This document shows positions 26,398 to 36,100 of a stretch of DNA of 64,000 nt, piece after piece. Source of the DNA: Bacteroidales bacterium UBA4360 (GTDB lineage: Bacteria; Bacteroidota; Bacteroidia; Bacteroidales; UBA932); assembly GCA_002393945.1 (NCBI GenBank), contig DGSO01000011.1, forward strand, positions 138,966 through 202,965. The letters are read 5' to 3'. Within the stretch, counting starts at the first letter, position 1, and the number at the start of each line of letters is the position of its first letter. A program made the translations under genes and the position numbers. The notes beneath the pieces were generated by a model that was not told where the DNA came from, did no database searches, and saw only the letters and a list, made by a program, of their open reading frames with translations.

Positions 26398-29300
26398 TTA
26401 ATTCCACTGGTAATCTGTGTAGGTGACTACGTATTGAGTCATACGCATCTGGCCGGTCTGTCGTGACAAGGTCATGGAGAAGGAACTCTCATTACCAGTC
26501 CAGGTAGTTGTCGTGCCCCATACGACATTGCCCGCCGTTGCTGATGCGTAACCATTCTGAGGACTGTAGCCGCTGTTAAAGGTGAACACGACCCTCGTGA
26601 TTTCTTTGACAAGTGTATTGTCGGCACTTAGAGTGAACACCGTACCGTTATCCAGCGTCATGCGGGAGTAGTTCACGCCAGAGATGGCGCTGAACGCTCC
26701 GGTGATGTTATTTTGGGTTACGGACGTGGTACTGGTGGAATAACGATAAGCGGCCGTAGCATTTGTCGTGGTATTGAAGGTCACCGTCTGGCCCGTGCGT
26801 AAGGTCACAGCGCGATGGGTAATGGTAACGGAATGGGTAAGCGAGGCATTTGCACCAGTGCCTTGGGCCGTGATGGTGAAGGCCTTGCTGGTGGTTTCAT
26901 AGTTCACCGGCATGGTTACGTCTACAGACACCGGCGTGCCGCTAGTGGCCGCTCCGCTGGAAACGCTGAGCGTTGCGCCGTCGGGACTCGTGAGAACCCA
27001 ATCCACATCTGCGTAAACGGAAACGGTAGTATTCTCGTTACCCTTTACGGATGTACTTGCGGCAACCAGCAGGATAGTAGGCTTCTGGACAAAGGTAATA
27101 GTGTTGCCAATCTGCTCGGAGAGGTCTGCGCGCCACATTTCCACCCTGTAGGTGATGGCGGCTCCGGTGTGTGCGCCTACGGTGACGCTGCGCTGCACCG
27201 CGGTGGAACCGCTCTTGTCAAATTCGCCGGAAGTATAGACCAGTTCATTGGTGGCATTGTTGAATACTTTCAGCTTCACAGGGAAACTGTTGAGCGTGGT
27301 CACCATGGCAGTGGGTACCTGCATGGGGATTTCGGCGTCGTACACGCTGAGCGAAGCCGCGGCCGCCTCCTGGGTAATGGTGAGCTGTTTCTCGATGGTA
27401 CCAAGGACATTGCGCACACGGATTTTGAACTGCCGCTCACTGAAGGTGGGATTCTGCGGGATAATCACCGTATGATTGACAGGCGACAAGGTGGCCGCAT
27501 TCTCGCCGGTTGCGGAGTAGATAGTGCCGTCCGGGTTAATGAGCTCCAGAATATACTTGGACCCGGATTCGACGGTAACCGTTACGGCATTCTGCGCATT
27601 ATCAACAGAGGTCACGGACGACGTCAGGCTCATTTCGATACCTTCCTGAGTCATCAGAGCCGTACGGATGGTGTTGGGGTTGGTGGAGATATTGGTCATG
27701 GTGACGCGGTAACGGATAGCGTTATCCGTCACGTTCTCGGGGAGGGTAACCACCACATCCTGGCCGCTTGCGCCAGTAGCGCTTCCGCTGGAAGGCGTAA
27801 GAGTGGCGCCGGAAGCAACGTCGCCGTTAATAAGGGCGATGGACAGCACCCAACTGCCGGAACTCTTGACCTTGATGTTAGTTGTTGTGCCGGAGAAGGT
27901 CTGGCGGTTAGGAGTTATGTTGTTGTCGGGGTCTCCGGTGAGGGTGGCCTGGGCCGTGGTTACGCCGGAAGAATTTGTGGCGAAATACTTGTTATATACG
28001 TAGGCCGTGGTGCTTGTGAAGGCCTTGGTGGTCTCGAATTCACAAGTGAGCACAATATCGCTGCTGCCGGAAAGCTCTGCATTGTTTTTCAGGCGCTGGT
28101 ATTCGGACCAGTTAAGCGTACGGACAAAGCAGTAAGAGGTGGAGCCGCTCCCGGTAAGCGAGGTAAAAGGTTCGTCGGGGTCGGTGACGCCGGTAGTTTT
28201 TACGGGCATGCTCTCGCTGGAGGCCGGGTTCAGCACCTTGCCGCTGTCTTCAATGAGGATTTCCATGGGGAACATGGAACTCTGCAGGTCCCAGGGGAGC
28301 GGAATGTTAAGGATGGTCAGCTGAGCAGCTTCGTTGGCCACGGCAAAAGGCGTGAAGTAAGGATTGATCTGCTTTGCATTGAATACGCGGATGGTGACCA
28401 TACGGACAAGCCTGTAGGTAGCACCGAGGCCATCGGTATAAGTTCCCTCCAGCTGTATGGTGGACGAAAGGGTGGAGGTGCCGTCCGGCGTATTCAGCTT
28501 GTAACGTACACGGCGGAAGTCGCCGGAATCGTCCGAAGAGTCTATCGTAAGGTCTTTGATGGCATTACCTTCTTTGTGCGTCACGGTGACGTTGTCGTTC
28601 AGGGTGCCGCTGGCACCGTTAAGGGTGAAGCGGAATCCAAAGTTCTGCTCGTCGGTATTGTACACCCAGTCGTAGTTGGCGTGCTCTACAAACAGACGCA
28701 CGATACCGTTGGAAACTTCCGGCAGCGAACGGGTGTCCAGGGACATGGAGAAGTTGGTGCCGCTATTGTGCAGGGAAGCCTCGGCGGGCGTATCATAGCC
28801 CTCCACCGAAACGCCGGAGACATTGACGGTATAGTTGAAATTCCTGTAAATGGGGAAGTAACCGTCTTCCAGGGCAAGGTCCAGACGGTAATAGCGGATT
28901 GGGGTGGAGGCGTTGGGCGTACCGCTGGCCACATAGCGTGCCGCCATCAGGATGAAAGGCGGATTGTCCGTTGTGACGGCGCGTTCATAGACATAATAGG
29001 GCTCTCCCGGGCCAACTGTTACGCCGGGGGCATTGAAGGCATCCGCCGTGGAAGGGATCGTGGTGTCGATGTCGGGGTTGGTGGGGAAACCATGATATAC
29101 CTTCTCCGTGCTGTCGTCGGTATCCATGTATTTGTACAGGCGGCCATCCAGGGTGAGGCTGGGGTCGGTGTAATTTGGTACCCAGTCCTCGTGGTTGGTG
29201 CTGTACATGGCCACGGCTCCGCTACTGGGCATGTTACAGAGCGTATAGGATTCAATCACGAAGTTGTCGGCATTCTCGGTGAGGGTAATGCTGGCGAAGT

Positions 29301-29898
29301 TGCGGATGAGGGAGATGCTGCTGAGGGCAGTTACCGTGGCATCCGTGGGGATGTAGTCGCCGTTGGGCTTCTGCTCACGGACGCCATCCACCTCCTTTAC
29401 GGTAATGCCATTGGGCAGGACGACGCGCTGCCAATATGCGCCGTTGCCGTCAGTTACCGTCATGCTTTGCATGATGTCGTTCTCGTAGGCATTGAAGGGC
29501 AGTGAAGAAGGGCCGTTTGCAATGATGTGAAGATTCCTGGGCTTGTTGGAAATAGGAAGCCTGGCCAAGAAGTAGGCCGACGTCGCATTCTGGGATGCAA
29601 AGCCGGTTGAGAGGGGATTACCGTCAGCGTCGCAGGGGTACGCGCTTACATAGTCCTTCAGGTAGTTGTCAGACCCGAAGATGGCAACGTGGATGTGGCT
29701 GATGGCAGGCTCATGGCCCATCTCCATCCCGGGCTCGGCCTTTGTGGCGGCCTGCAGGGTGATGGGTTCCCGGAAAGACAGTACGACCGGAACGGTCTCC
29801 CCATCCGGGGCAGCGGGTTCCACAATGGCTTGCTCACGTACGCAGGAAATGGCAAGCGTGGCAAGCAAAAACAGGGATATGGAATATACTCTTTTCAT
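26398..29898 (-). CDS. large fimbrillin-like surface lipoprotein with Ig-like repeats
   Basis: 1166 residues with lipobox ATLAISC (Cys19). The first ~400 residues look like the N-terminal region of Bacteroidales fimbrial and anchor/tip proteins (VPVVLSFREPITLQAATKAE, then ISHIHVAIFGSDNYLKDY). A middle region resembles DUF4906-type proteins. From about residue 650 on there are at least three repeats of roughly 100 residues with an SSGSATGASGQDVVVTLP or VSSGAATSGTPVSVDVTMP pattern, similar to bacterial Ig/BACON domains. A C-terminal beta domain ends DYQWN. It is the last and largest gene of the operon; a tip adhesin at the end of a fimbria is the best guess. A long antisense frame covers it but shows no real domains. 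Confidence 0.72.
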   Translation of the reverse strand: MKRVYSISLFLLATLAISCVREQAIVEPAAPDGETVPVVLSFREPITLQAATKAEPGMEMGHEPAISHIHVAIFGSDNYLKDYVSAYPCDADGNPLSTGFASQNATSAYFLARLPISNKPRNLHIIANGPSSLPFNAYENDIMQSMTVTDGNGAYWQRVVLPNGITVKEVDGVREQKPNGDYIPTDATVTALSSISLIRNFASITLTENADNFVIESYTLCNMPSSGAVAMYSTNHEDWVPNYTDPSLTLDGRLYKYMDTDDSTEKVYHGFPTNPDIDTTIPSTADAFNAPGVTVGPGEPYYVYERAVTTDNPPFILMAARYVASGTPNASTPIRYYRLDLALEDGYFPIYRNFNYTVNVSGVSVEGYDTPAEASLHNSGTNFSMSLDTRSLPEVSNGIVRLFVEHANYDWVYNTDEQNFGFRFTLNGASGTLNDNVTVTHKEGNAIKDLTIDSSDDSGDFRRVRYKLNTPDGTSTLSSTIQLEGTYTDGLGATYRLVRMVTIRVFNAKQINPYFTPFAVANEAAQLTILNIPLPWDLQSSMFPMEILIEDSGKVLNPASSESMPVKTTGVTDPDEPFTSLTGSGSTSYCFVRTLNWSEYQRLKNNAELSGSSDIVLTCEFETTKAFTSTTAYVYNKYFATNSSGVTTAQATLTGDPDNNITPNRQTFSGTTTNIKVKSSGSWVLSIALINGDVASGATLTPSSGSATGASGQDVVVTLPENVTDNAIRYRVTMTNISTNPNTIRTALMTQEGIEMSLTSSVTSVDNAQNAVTVTVESGSKYILELINPDGTIYSATGENAATLSPVNHTVIIPQNPTFSERQFKIRVRNVLGTIEKQLTITQEAAAASLSVYDAEIPMQVPTAMVTTLNSFPVKLKVFNNATNELVYTSGEFDKSGSTAVQRSVTVGAHTGAAITYRVEMWRADLSEQIGNTITFVQKPTILLVAASTSVKGNENTTVSVYADVDWVLTSPDGATLSVSSGAATSGTPVSVDVTMPVNYETTSKAFTITAQGTGANASLTHSVTITHRAVTLRTGQTVTFNTTTNATAAYRYSTSTTSVTQNNITGAFSAISGVNYSRMTLDNGTVFTLSADNTLVKEITRVVFTFNSGYSPQNGYASATAGNVVWGTTTTWTGNESSFSMTLSRQTGQMRMTQYVVTYTDYQWN

Positions 29899-29904
29899 CT
29901 CTCG

Positions 29905-32211
29905 TTAAAATGTGTCGGTCAGACTGGTTTTGTATCCAAGCCACGTGCCGCTTGTTGTAGAAGAATGCAAATCACCCCAATACCAGGTGTCATAGACGCA
30001 GCGGACATAACCTTGGTAATTCGTGCCATTTTTTACAGTTATGATAGCCTCGCCGCTAACTGAATTTGTAGGTGCAGTTCCTATCGTCATATCTACAAAA
30101 CTGTCGGCACTGCCGCTCCTAATATAGAGTTGGTTTCCGGCAGCCCAATAACCGTTGGTTGCAGAAGGGTTGAACAGCGTTGGAATCTTGCCGTCCGCGT
30201 TAAGTTTCTGGAGGAACAGAATCTCCGCCTTGGTGGGAAGACGCCAGCGGCCGGCAGGATAACCGTATTCCTGATAAGATGCACAGCGCCTTCTGGCGCC
30301 TTCGTAGGAGACTGAGTACGTCTTTCCGTAGGAAGAAGCCGAAATGAACTTAGGGGAGATGACATTCTGGGTATCGTCGGCCGTAGGGCGGTAATTGACA
30401 AGGGACTCACTGCCAGTCCTACCTTTCAAGATGTTTTGGTATTCATTGGTGGCGGCGGCGCGAGGGTCTCCGAGGACCGTCTCAAGCGGCTGTCCGTCCA
30501 CAACGGGAGCAAATTTAAGAATCGTGGTTGTTACCGAGTAGAGGTTCGGATTCGTGTTGCTTCCGCTACCGCTCATAGCATCCGTGTTCGCATTGACAGA
30601 ACCCAGATAATGAGGAATATGTGTTTGTCCCATGGTACCTGTTGTAGTGGGGCCGACGCTGTCCCAAGCCCTGCTGTCTCCGCTGGTCTCATAATAACCG
30701 TTTACATACATGTTGGGCTTGCTGTCGTCATCGTTGCGAGTATCGGTATTCGTGATGTAAAGCGGCGGATACTGCGTAACCACAAGGGTCTTGTCGTATA
30801 GGCCGGAGTTGTCGCTCTTCAGCTTCAGGACAATGGTGTACTTGTAGGGCGAAACGTCATAATTGGTGGACGTAAAGTCGTAATTGAGTACGTTGGAGAT
30901 GTGGATATAATTCCCTTCGGAGGAATTGGCTACATCAGACGTATTGGTATCATCCTCATGGTTTCCGGTAGTGTAATCGTCCCATTCCTTTACGCGGCTC
31001 TTGATTTCCACGGGACCGCTGGCGAAGTAGGGGATATCGACCGTATTGCCGTAGAAACGGATATCCGACATGTCCGGGACATTCACGTCCAGATAATATC
31101 CGGGCGCCATTGCGGAGGTAATCTCGGTCATGGTTCTCCAGTCAAGCACCTGATAGCCGCAGGGTACGTTTACAGCGTCGTCTTCGGCGTCGCCGCCAAG
31201 CTGGGTGACATCCAGCACAAGGTGGTACCAGTTGTTGCTTTCGAAGGTGTTGGTGGGAAGCATCACCTTGTAATAGAATTCCTTCTGGGATTCCTGGATG
31301 ATACCGGCCGTGTTGCGTGAAAGCTTCCACGGGACTATGAGCTTGATGTAAGGCTCGTTGGTGGCGCCGTAAGCCCAGGACTCCGGATAGGTATAGAAGG
31401 ATGTGCTGGAAAAGGCCGTGGCAAAATCCGTCTTTCCGGTGATGGACGTGTTGTCCATGTTGGGAAGATAGTCGAAAATGGGGGAGGAAGCGTCCCGGCC
31501 GCCTACCAGGGCGTCGGAGGCGGCCCCGCACAGATACACGCGGATGTTGTTGCCGTCGCTGAGGGGAGTCCAGGTTTCGGTAATATCGCCTTTGATATAT
31601 ACTACTTCATCCTTCAGGTAGAAATCCATAGTGACCTTGGCGGGAAGGCGTTTGAGCTCAATTTCGGCCTTGCCGACAAGGGTCTGGCCGGGGACGACCT
31701 GTACGGTGATGTTGTCTGCGAAGCCGGTCATGACGAGGCACAGGTCCTCATTGGCTGCAGGATTGACGGAAGGGCCGGAGGCTGCCGTGAACGTACGGTA
31801 GGAAGACTCGCTCAGGGCAAGCGCCTGGAGCTGGGCCTGGGTGGCGTTCTCGCCTCCTATGACAAAGTCGGTCTCGGAGCCGGGATAATTGGCGATGGAA
31901 TATACCTTATAATTGGCGCTTGCGATTACCGCCGCCTGGATGAAACAGGTGAAGCTGTCTTCGATTTCGGGGGTGAAACGCCAATGGTGGAGGAACTTGC
32001 CGTCGGTCTCCGGGAAAAGGAATACGTCCAGCGTCTTGATGAGGTTCTCGTTGCCTGTTCCGGGTTTATCTGCTTTGGTGTCAATGTCGCTGCAGGTGAA
32101 CGTAAGGCTGAGCCCTTCCCCGTCAGGGGCTTCATTCACTGACTCCCGCTGGCATGATGCAGCGGACAGCAGTGCGGCAAAAACTGAGGCTATGATGATG
32201 TATTTTTTCAT
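29905..32211 (-). CDS. fimbrillin-like lipoprotein with C-terminal RLPT-type lectin-like domain
   Basis: 768 residues with lipobox LLSAASC (Cys20). The N-terminal part (LSLTFTCSDIDTKA, LIKTLDVFLFPETDGKFLHHW) matches the start of Bacteroidales major fimbrial subunit/FimA-Mfa type proteins, with a WYHLVLDVTQLGG strand before the C-terminal half. The end of the protein has a different flavour: YPAGRWRLPTKAEILFLQKL and YWAAGNQLYIRSG resemble the RLPT-containing domains found in bacterial surface lectin-like proteins. It lies 6 bases upstream (in the operon sense) of the 1166-residue gene. Probable fimbrial shaft or accessory subunit; exact position in a fimbria unknown. Confidence 0.7.
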   Translation of the reverse strand: MKKYIIIASVFAALLSAASCQRESVNEAPDGEGLSLTFTCSDIDTKADKPGTGNENLIKTLDVFLFPETDGKFLHHWRFTPEIEDSFTCFIQAAVIASANYKVYSIANYPGSETDFVIGGENATQAQLQALALSESSYRTFTAASGPSVNPAANEDLCLVMTGFADNITVQVVPGQTLVGKAEIELKRLPAKVTMDFYLKDEVVYIKGDITETWTPLSDGNNIRVYLCGAASDALVGGRDASSPIFDYLPNMDNTSITGKTDFATAFSSTSFYTYPESWAYGATNEPYIKLIVPWKLSRNTAGIIQESQKEFYYKVMLPTNTFESNNWYHLVLDVTQLGGDAEDDAVNVPCGYQVLDWRTMTEITSAMAPGYYLDVNVPDMSDIRFYGNTVDIPYFASGPVEIKSRVKEWDDYTTGNHEDDTNTSDVANSSEGNYIHISNVLNYDFTSTNYDVSPYKYTIVLKLKSDNSGLYDKTLVVTQYPPLYITNTDTRNDDDSKPNMYVNGYYETSGDSRAWDSVGPTTTGTMGQTHIPHYLGSVNANTDAMSGSGSNTNPNLYSVTTTILKFAPVVDGQPLETVLGDPRAAATNEYQNILKGRTGSESLVNYRPTADDTQNVISPKFISASSYGKTYSVSYEGARRRCASYQEYGYPAGRWRLPTKAEILFLQKLNADGKIPTLFNPSATNGYWAAGNQLYIRSGSADSFVDMTIGTAPTNSVSGEAIITVKNGTNYQGYVRCVYDTWYWGDLHSSTTSGTWLGYKTSLTDTF

Positions 32212-32216
32212 ATCGG

Positions 32217-33680
32217 CTACATGCTGGGGATGATGATGTTAAAGGCGCCGTCGCGCTGAATCTCGGTGTCCAGGGAGAACTCGCGGCCTCCGGAAGCCTG
32301 CACGGAGAAGGAGAGACCGGCCGTTATGGGCGGATTTCCGGCCGCAGGCCTGTCGTCGTCGCGGGCAGAGATATAGAAGTCTATGTTGACGCCGGGCAGG
32401 ATGTCACCCACAGATGAGCCGATGGAACCTGTGCCCACATGGACGTTGGCACCGTCGTTGGGCGTTATGGTGTAATAATTGGCGTTCTGGGTGAGGTTGA
32501 TGTGATAAGTACACTGCGTGGGCGAGTATATCTTGAACATGCCGTGGATGGGAACTAGCTTGCCGTAAGTGTCTGTCTTGAACGTAATGTTCTGGCCGCT
32601 GATTGTGCAGGTGGAGGAATCCCAGCCTATCCAGCTTGCCATGGCGGACTGTTCTTCCGCGGAGCCGGTCATTTCTGTGTAGTTCCAGTCCATTACGGTT
32701 TCTTCCACTTTGAAGATACCGCCCATATAGGTGACGGTATAGGAGTACTTGTGGCCGCCCAGCCATTTGGTTCCCTTGGGGAAAGACAGCCTTGAGGTAC
32801 GGATGAGCGGGTTTCCGGTGAGGGGATCTGTCTCGCCGGAGATCTGGTACACGACGTCCAGGACTTCAATGAGCTCTGCGTGCTGGGCAGGCCATACATA
32901 ATAGAAATCCTTGGAATTGATCTGACGCTGAGAGAGTACGTCGATGGGCGTGGCGCCCTTGCCGTAGCTCATTCCGCCCCAATCTTTTCTATCGGAGAAC
33001 GCGCCAGCGTGCGTGGGATTGGTAAAGGTGACTTCGGCCGTCCCGTCCTGATTGAAGGTGATGGCGGTCTCCTTGCTGTTGATGAAGTTGTCGTTCAGGT
33101 AAACCCCGTGCAGGAAGATGGGTTGTTCTCCGTCAGGAGTTTGGTTGGAAATCTGGAAGGAGATGGCTACCTGGGCGAAGAGGTGGTTGAATATCAGTGG
33201 AACATCCGAGTAGTCCTGTGCGTTGGTAGAACGGCACACGGGATTGGAATACAGGAAGTCGTATTGCTGGGTGGATGTGGTAATGGCTTTGGCCGGGAGG
33301 TTGAGCGTATTGGCGCTTGTGCTCACGCCGGTGCCGAAGAATGCCGTGGTGCTGTAGCTGTCGCTGTGGTCCAGCCAACTGAAGAAAAGATGGGTACCGC
33401 CGCTCCACTCGTATTTTTGGTCGGTGCCGTATTTCCATTTGGCTTCGCCGCTGTCCCAGACCAGGGTGTTGTCAATGTGGTACCTGCTGTCGTTGTACCA
33501 GTCACGCACCTGGAAAACGTCCGTATTGCTTACGGCGTCGGTGGCCTTTGTCTGGAGCGGGTCTGCAAAGCGGATTTGGGACGTACTCCCTGCAGGAGTC
33601 ATCTCTTCCTGGTTGCAGGCGGGAAGGACGGTCAGCGCCGCCAGAGCGGCCAGAACAGTTGTATAGTGCTTTCTCATCAT
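32217..33680 (-). CDS. fimbrillin-family lipoprotein
   Basis: 487 residues with lipobox LTVLPAC (Cys22; a second Met at position 2 is an equal start). The segment IRFADPLQTKATDAVSN and the later NHLFAQVAISFQI and LGGHKYSYTVTY elements are typical of the Mfa-like/fimbrillin family (two beta-sandwich domains). A C-terminal extension of about 110 residues after the METVMDWNYTE-like strand is additional. It sits between the 355- and 768-residue lipoproteins with short gaps, so it belongs to the same transcript. Confidence 0.72.
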   Translation of the reverse strand: MMRKHYTTVLAALAALTVLPACNQEEMTPAGSTSQIRFADPLQTKATDAVSNTDVFQVRDWYNDSRYHIDNTLVWDSGEAKWKYGTDQKYEWSGGTHLFFSWLDHSDSYSTTAFFGTGVSTSANTLNLPAKAITTSTQQYDFLYSNPVCRSTNAQDYSDVPLIFNHLFAQVAISFQISNQTPDGEQPIFLHGVYLNDNFINSKETAITFNQDGTAEVTFTNPTHAGAFSDRKDWGGMSYGKGATPIDVLSQRQINSKDFYYVWPAQHAELIEVLDVVYQISGETDPLTGNPLIRTSRLSFPKGTKWLGGHKYSYTVTYMGGIFKVEETVMDWNYTEMTGSAEEQSAMASWIGWDSSTCTISGQNITFKTDTYGKLVPIHGMFKIYSPTQCTYHINLTQNANYYTITPNDGANVHVGTGSIGSSVGDILPGVNIDFYISARDDDRPAAGNPPITAGLSFSVQASGGREFSLDTEIQRDGAFNIIIPSM

Positions 33681-33700
33681 CTTCTTCTTCTGTTTTTGTT

Positions 33701-34768
33701 TTATTCTACGCCGATTTCAATGTCATTGTGGACAATCCACTGTTCCTGACGGGGATAATCAAAATTGATATACCAGATTGCGCCGGGGACAAGGAGGCCG
33801 GAAATGTTGATTTTGGCCGCTGCCGGGAAGGTAATCCAGCTGCCTGACTGTTTCAGGCGCAGGGACCTGTGGGTTCCGTCGTTGAGGTTGAAGGTGATTC
33901 GGATGCCGGTTATGTCCTGCGGCAGGGCGAACACCTTGAAGTTCATCGATGTGGTGGGAGTGATAATGGGGTTGTAGGCATCGCCGTTTTCGTTGTGGAA
34001 GACCAGGGAAACGGTGTTGCTGGTGCTGCCACTGGCCGCATAGGAGCAGGCCATTCCGGCGGCAGGGTCGAAGGTCGCCGTCACGCCGCCGGCAAGGGGC
34101 ATGGTGGTGGATGTTTCAGTCTCGTAGGTGGAGGTTTCCATCTCGAAGCTTGTGATGGTGATGTTGTCGTTGGCGCCTACGGTGAAATCGAAGGTCGTGA
34201 AGGCCGGATAGAAATCCAGATTGATGCCATTATTGGCAGGAACGCACTGGAGGGAGGCGACCATGATGGCGTCGGACATGTCGGGGGTGAAGGATACCAC
34301 GTTGCCGGTTTTCCTGCTGTACTTGGCAACCTGGGCGGCGGGGATGGTGGCCGACAGGGTATGGTCCCCGACCGTGACCTTGGAAGCGGGATATCCGGAC
34401 CAGAAGTCATGGGTACCCTCGCCCCAGGTGAGGCCGTTTTCGGCACCGCTGGGCATCAGGTCAGTGCGGCTGTTCACGCCCACGGTGGAGATGGTGTTCA
34501 CGGAATAGTTCTGGGTGGCCATGGCTGTCTCGTTGTTTTTCATGGCAAGGACGATGATGTCTCCGTTGGACCAGTCGATGCGTTCGTAGGTCTTGCCGCC
34601 GCCGTCGTAGTTCTCACCGCTGAACGAGGTCTTGGTGACAGGGGCGGAAGGGTTGGTCTTGGCGCGGAAACGGATCTCCAGGCCGGAGATGCTCTTGGTG
34701 CAGCCGGAAAAACCGAGCAGGCATGCTGCTGCGGCCGCTATGCTGATGATGAATCTGCTTGTTCTCAT
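33701..34768 (-). CDS. fimbrillin-like lipoprotein
   Basis: 355 residues, lipobox LLGFSGC (Cys23). The pattern IRFRAKTNPSAPVTKTSF then RIDWSNGDIIVLAM is the recognisable start of fimbrillin-like domains (a K-T cleavage-like site followed by W-x-x-G-D). LDFYPAFTTFDFTVG marks the transition to the second beta-sandwich. It is the first lipoprotein of the operon and lies 10 bases after the microprotein stop. Likely a fimbrial base or subunit protein; the window has no separate two-component or usher genes, as expected because these fimbriae assemble by the lipoprotein/Arg-gingipain-type route. Confidence 0.75.
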   Translation of the reverse strand: MRTSRFIISIAAAAACLLGFSGCTKSISGLEIRFRAKTNPSAPVTKTSFSGENYDGGGKTYERIDWSNGDIIVLAMKNNETAMATQNYSVNTISTVGVNSRTDLMPSGAENGLTWGEGTHDFWSGYPASKVTVGDHTLSATIPAAQVAKYSRKTGNVVSFTPDMSDAIMVASLQCVPANNGINLDFYPAFTTFDFTVGANDNITITSFEMETSTYETETSTTMPLAGGVTATFDPAAGMACSYAASGSTSNTVSLVFHNENGDAYNPIITPTTSMNFKVFALPQDITGIRITFNLNDGTHRSLRLKQSGSWITFPAAAKINISGLLVPGAIWYINFDYPRQEQWIVHNDIEIGVE

Positions 34769-34778
34769 GGCTCTGAAA

Positions 34779-34958
34779 CTATTTTTCCCACTCTTGGTTG
34801 AATGAGGACTGTGAAAAATCCATGGTGACCACTTCCTGTCCCATCGTGTTCACTTTGGAATCGGGCTGGATGGTGGATGCAGCGAGAAGGTCGGCTTCCA
34901 GTTCGACGGAAACCTGCTTGATCACAGCTGGGGCAAGGTATCTCTTTCGTGATTCCAT
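34779..34958 (-). CDS. microprotein (59 aa) heading the fimbrillin-like operon
   Basis: The frame starts MESRKRYLAPAVIKQVSVEL, continues with EADLLAAST, and ends FNQEWEK. It has the same order as the microproteins at 7873 and 9723: basic start, Y..P, a V-x-V-E strand, a small S/T patch and a polar tail. Like them it directly precedes a fimbrillin-like lipoprotein (10 bases). It has no signal peptide. There is no other gene in the space between 34769 and 35113. Function unknown. Confidence 0.6.
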   Translation of the reverse strand: MESRKRYLAPAVIKQVSVELEADLLAASTIQPDSKVNTMGQEVVTMDFSQSSFNQEWEK

Positions 34959-35042
34959 AAATACACTGACTATGCTAAGTAATTACTGTTCAAGTCTTTA
35001 ATTTCGCCCGCGAAATCGTTTATTTTTTGCGGGGAGCAAAAC

Positions 35043-35070
35043 GAAAAAATGCGGGTAGATAAATACCCGC
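35043..35070 (-). terminator. intrinsic terminator after the exopolysaccharide operon
   Basis: GCGGGTA (35070-35064 on the minus strand) pairs with TACCCGC (35057-35051), and ATTTTTTCG follows. It lies 44 bases past the stop of the last gene. The reverse strand also has an A/T-rich flank, so it may work both ways. The rest of the 155-base gap to 34958 is AT-rich with no clear consensus promoter for the fimbrillin-like operon. Confidence 0.75.
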
Positions 35071-35113
35071 AAAAATAATTCATTTTTTTGAAAAAATCAA
35101 GTTGTAGATACTC

Positions 35114-36100
35114 TCAATGCAGATTTTTTAACAAAAGTTCGGATATCAGCGGAAGGATTTCCCGTGGTGCATAACGCATGGAGAAAGGAAGACGGCCGAG
35201 CATCCGCCTCAAGGTGTCCGCTTTTCTCCTGATTGCCGGCTGCCCCTGTATGGACTGCAGTCGGCGCTCCCGGAAGTGGCCGAAATTCCCGCCATCGGAC
35301 ACAATCCGGAAAAGTTTCCCGGAATCCACATGGGACGGCACCTTGACGGAAGGGTCTATGTAATCCTTGACGAAGGAGAGCAAAAGGACATGCCAGCGGT
35401 AAAGGCCTACGCGTCGAAAGAGTTTGTGAAGTTTCTCATAATCACCCGAATAGGCTTTGTATGCAAGGGCGAAATCAATGATTTGCCGAAGGCCGATTCC
35501 CACCCCGCAGGCGTGCTTGAGGATATGGGAGGAGAGCATCAGAAGCTCGGCCTCGGGCGTTCCCACATCCGGGAGAAGTCTCCCGCTGATATGCAGGTCG
35601 AAGTACCGCCGGTGCAGTTCCACTTCACATCCCCCAAGGATGAAATCCATGCTGGAATCCGGTTTCTCGGTGCCTTCCGCTCCTGCGTCCCGGAGGAGTG
35701 CTGCCGCGCGCTGAAAATCAGCTTCCGGGACATAGAGGTCGATGTCTCCGCCGATTCTGAGTTCCGGTACGGGGTAGCGGGCGGCGCAGCTGCTACCCTT
35801 CATCACCACCGGCTCCAGTCCGCCGGAGCGGAGGATGCCAAGCGCCTCCTTCTCGGCTTCGGCCAGTTTCCGGTTGTTGGTCTCTATCTTCGTTACCTCT
35901 GCCAGCAAGGGGAAAAGGACCTTTTCCGGCATTCGGTAATCCTCCGGGAAATGCCCCGCAGCCTGGTACAGGAGGCCGGTTACCGTCTGTCTCCTTGCCG
36001 TCTGGAGCAGGTCTGTCCAGGCGGCCTCGTCCGGTGGACCGGCCGGCAGTTCGCCCCGCAGAATCTGCAGGAGAAATGCCAATGAGGAATCTTGGTTCAT
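35114..36100 (-). CDS. nucleotidyltransferase-fold protein (NTP_transf_5-like)
   Basis: 328 residues using the ATG at 36100, which overlaps the stop of the HAD gene by 4 bases (ATGA); a longer frame upstream has no coding character. VVMKGSSCAARYPVPELRIGGDIDLYV carries the K-G and G-G-D-x-D signature (D119, D121) of the uncharacterised nucleotidyltransferase family often found at the end of Bacteroidetes capsule and peptide-modification loci. GGCEVELHRRYFD contains further conserved polar residues. No membrane segments. It is the last gene of the long polysaccharide operon. Substrate unknown. Confidence 0.75.
   Translation of the reverse strand: MNQDSSLAFLLQILRGELPAGPPDEAAWTDLLQTARRQTVTGLLYQAAGHFPEDYRMPEKVLFPLLAEVTKIETNNRKLAEAEKEALGILRSGGLEPVVMKGSSCAARYPVPELRIGGDIDLYVPEADFQRAAALLRDAGAEGTEKPDSSMDFILGGCEVELHRRYFDLHISGRLLPDVGTPEAELLMLSSHILKHACGVGIGLRQIIDFALAYKAYSGDYEKLHKLFRRVGLYRWHVLLLSFVKDYIDPSVKVPSHVDSGKLFRIVSDGGNFGHFRERRLQSIQGQPAIRRKADTLRRMLGRLPFSMRYAPREILPLISELLLKNLH

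Noticed and set aside
26815..29505. 896-codon open frame on the plus strand
   Set aside because: It is antisense to the 1166-residue fimbrillin-like gene, is rich in Gly/Val/Arg/His, lacks any domain or signal, and follows from codon bias on the other strand.
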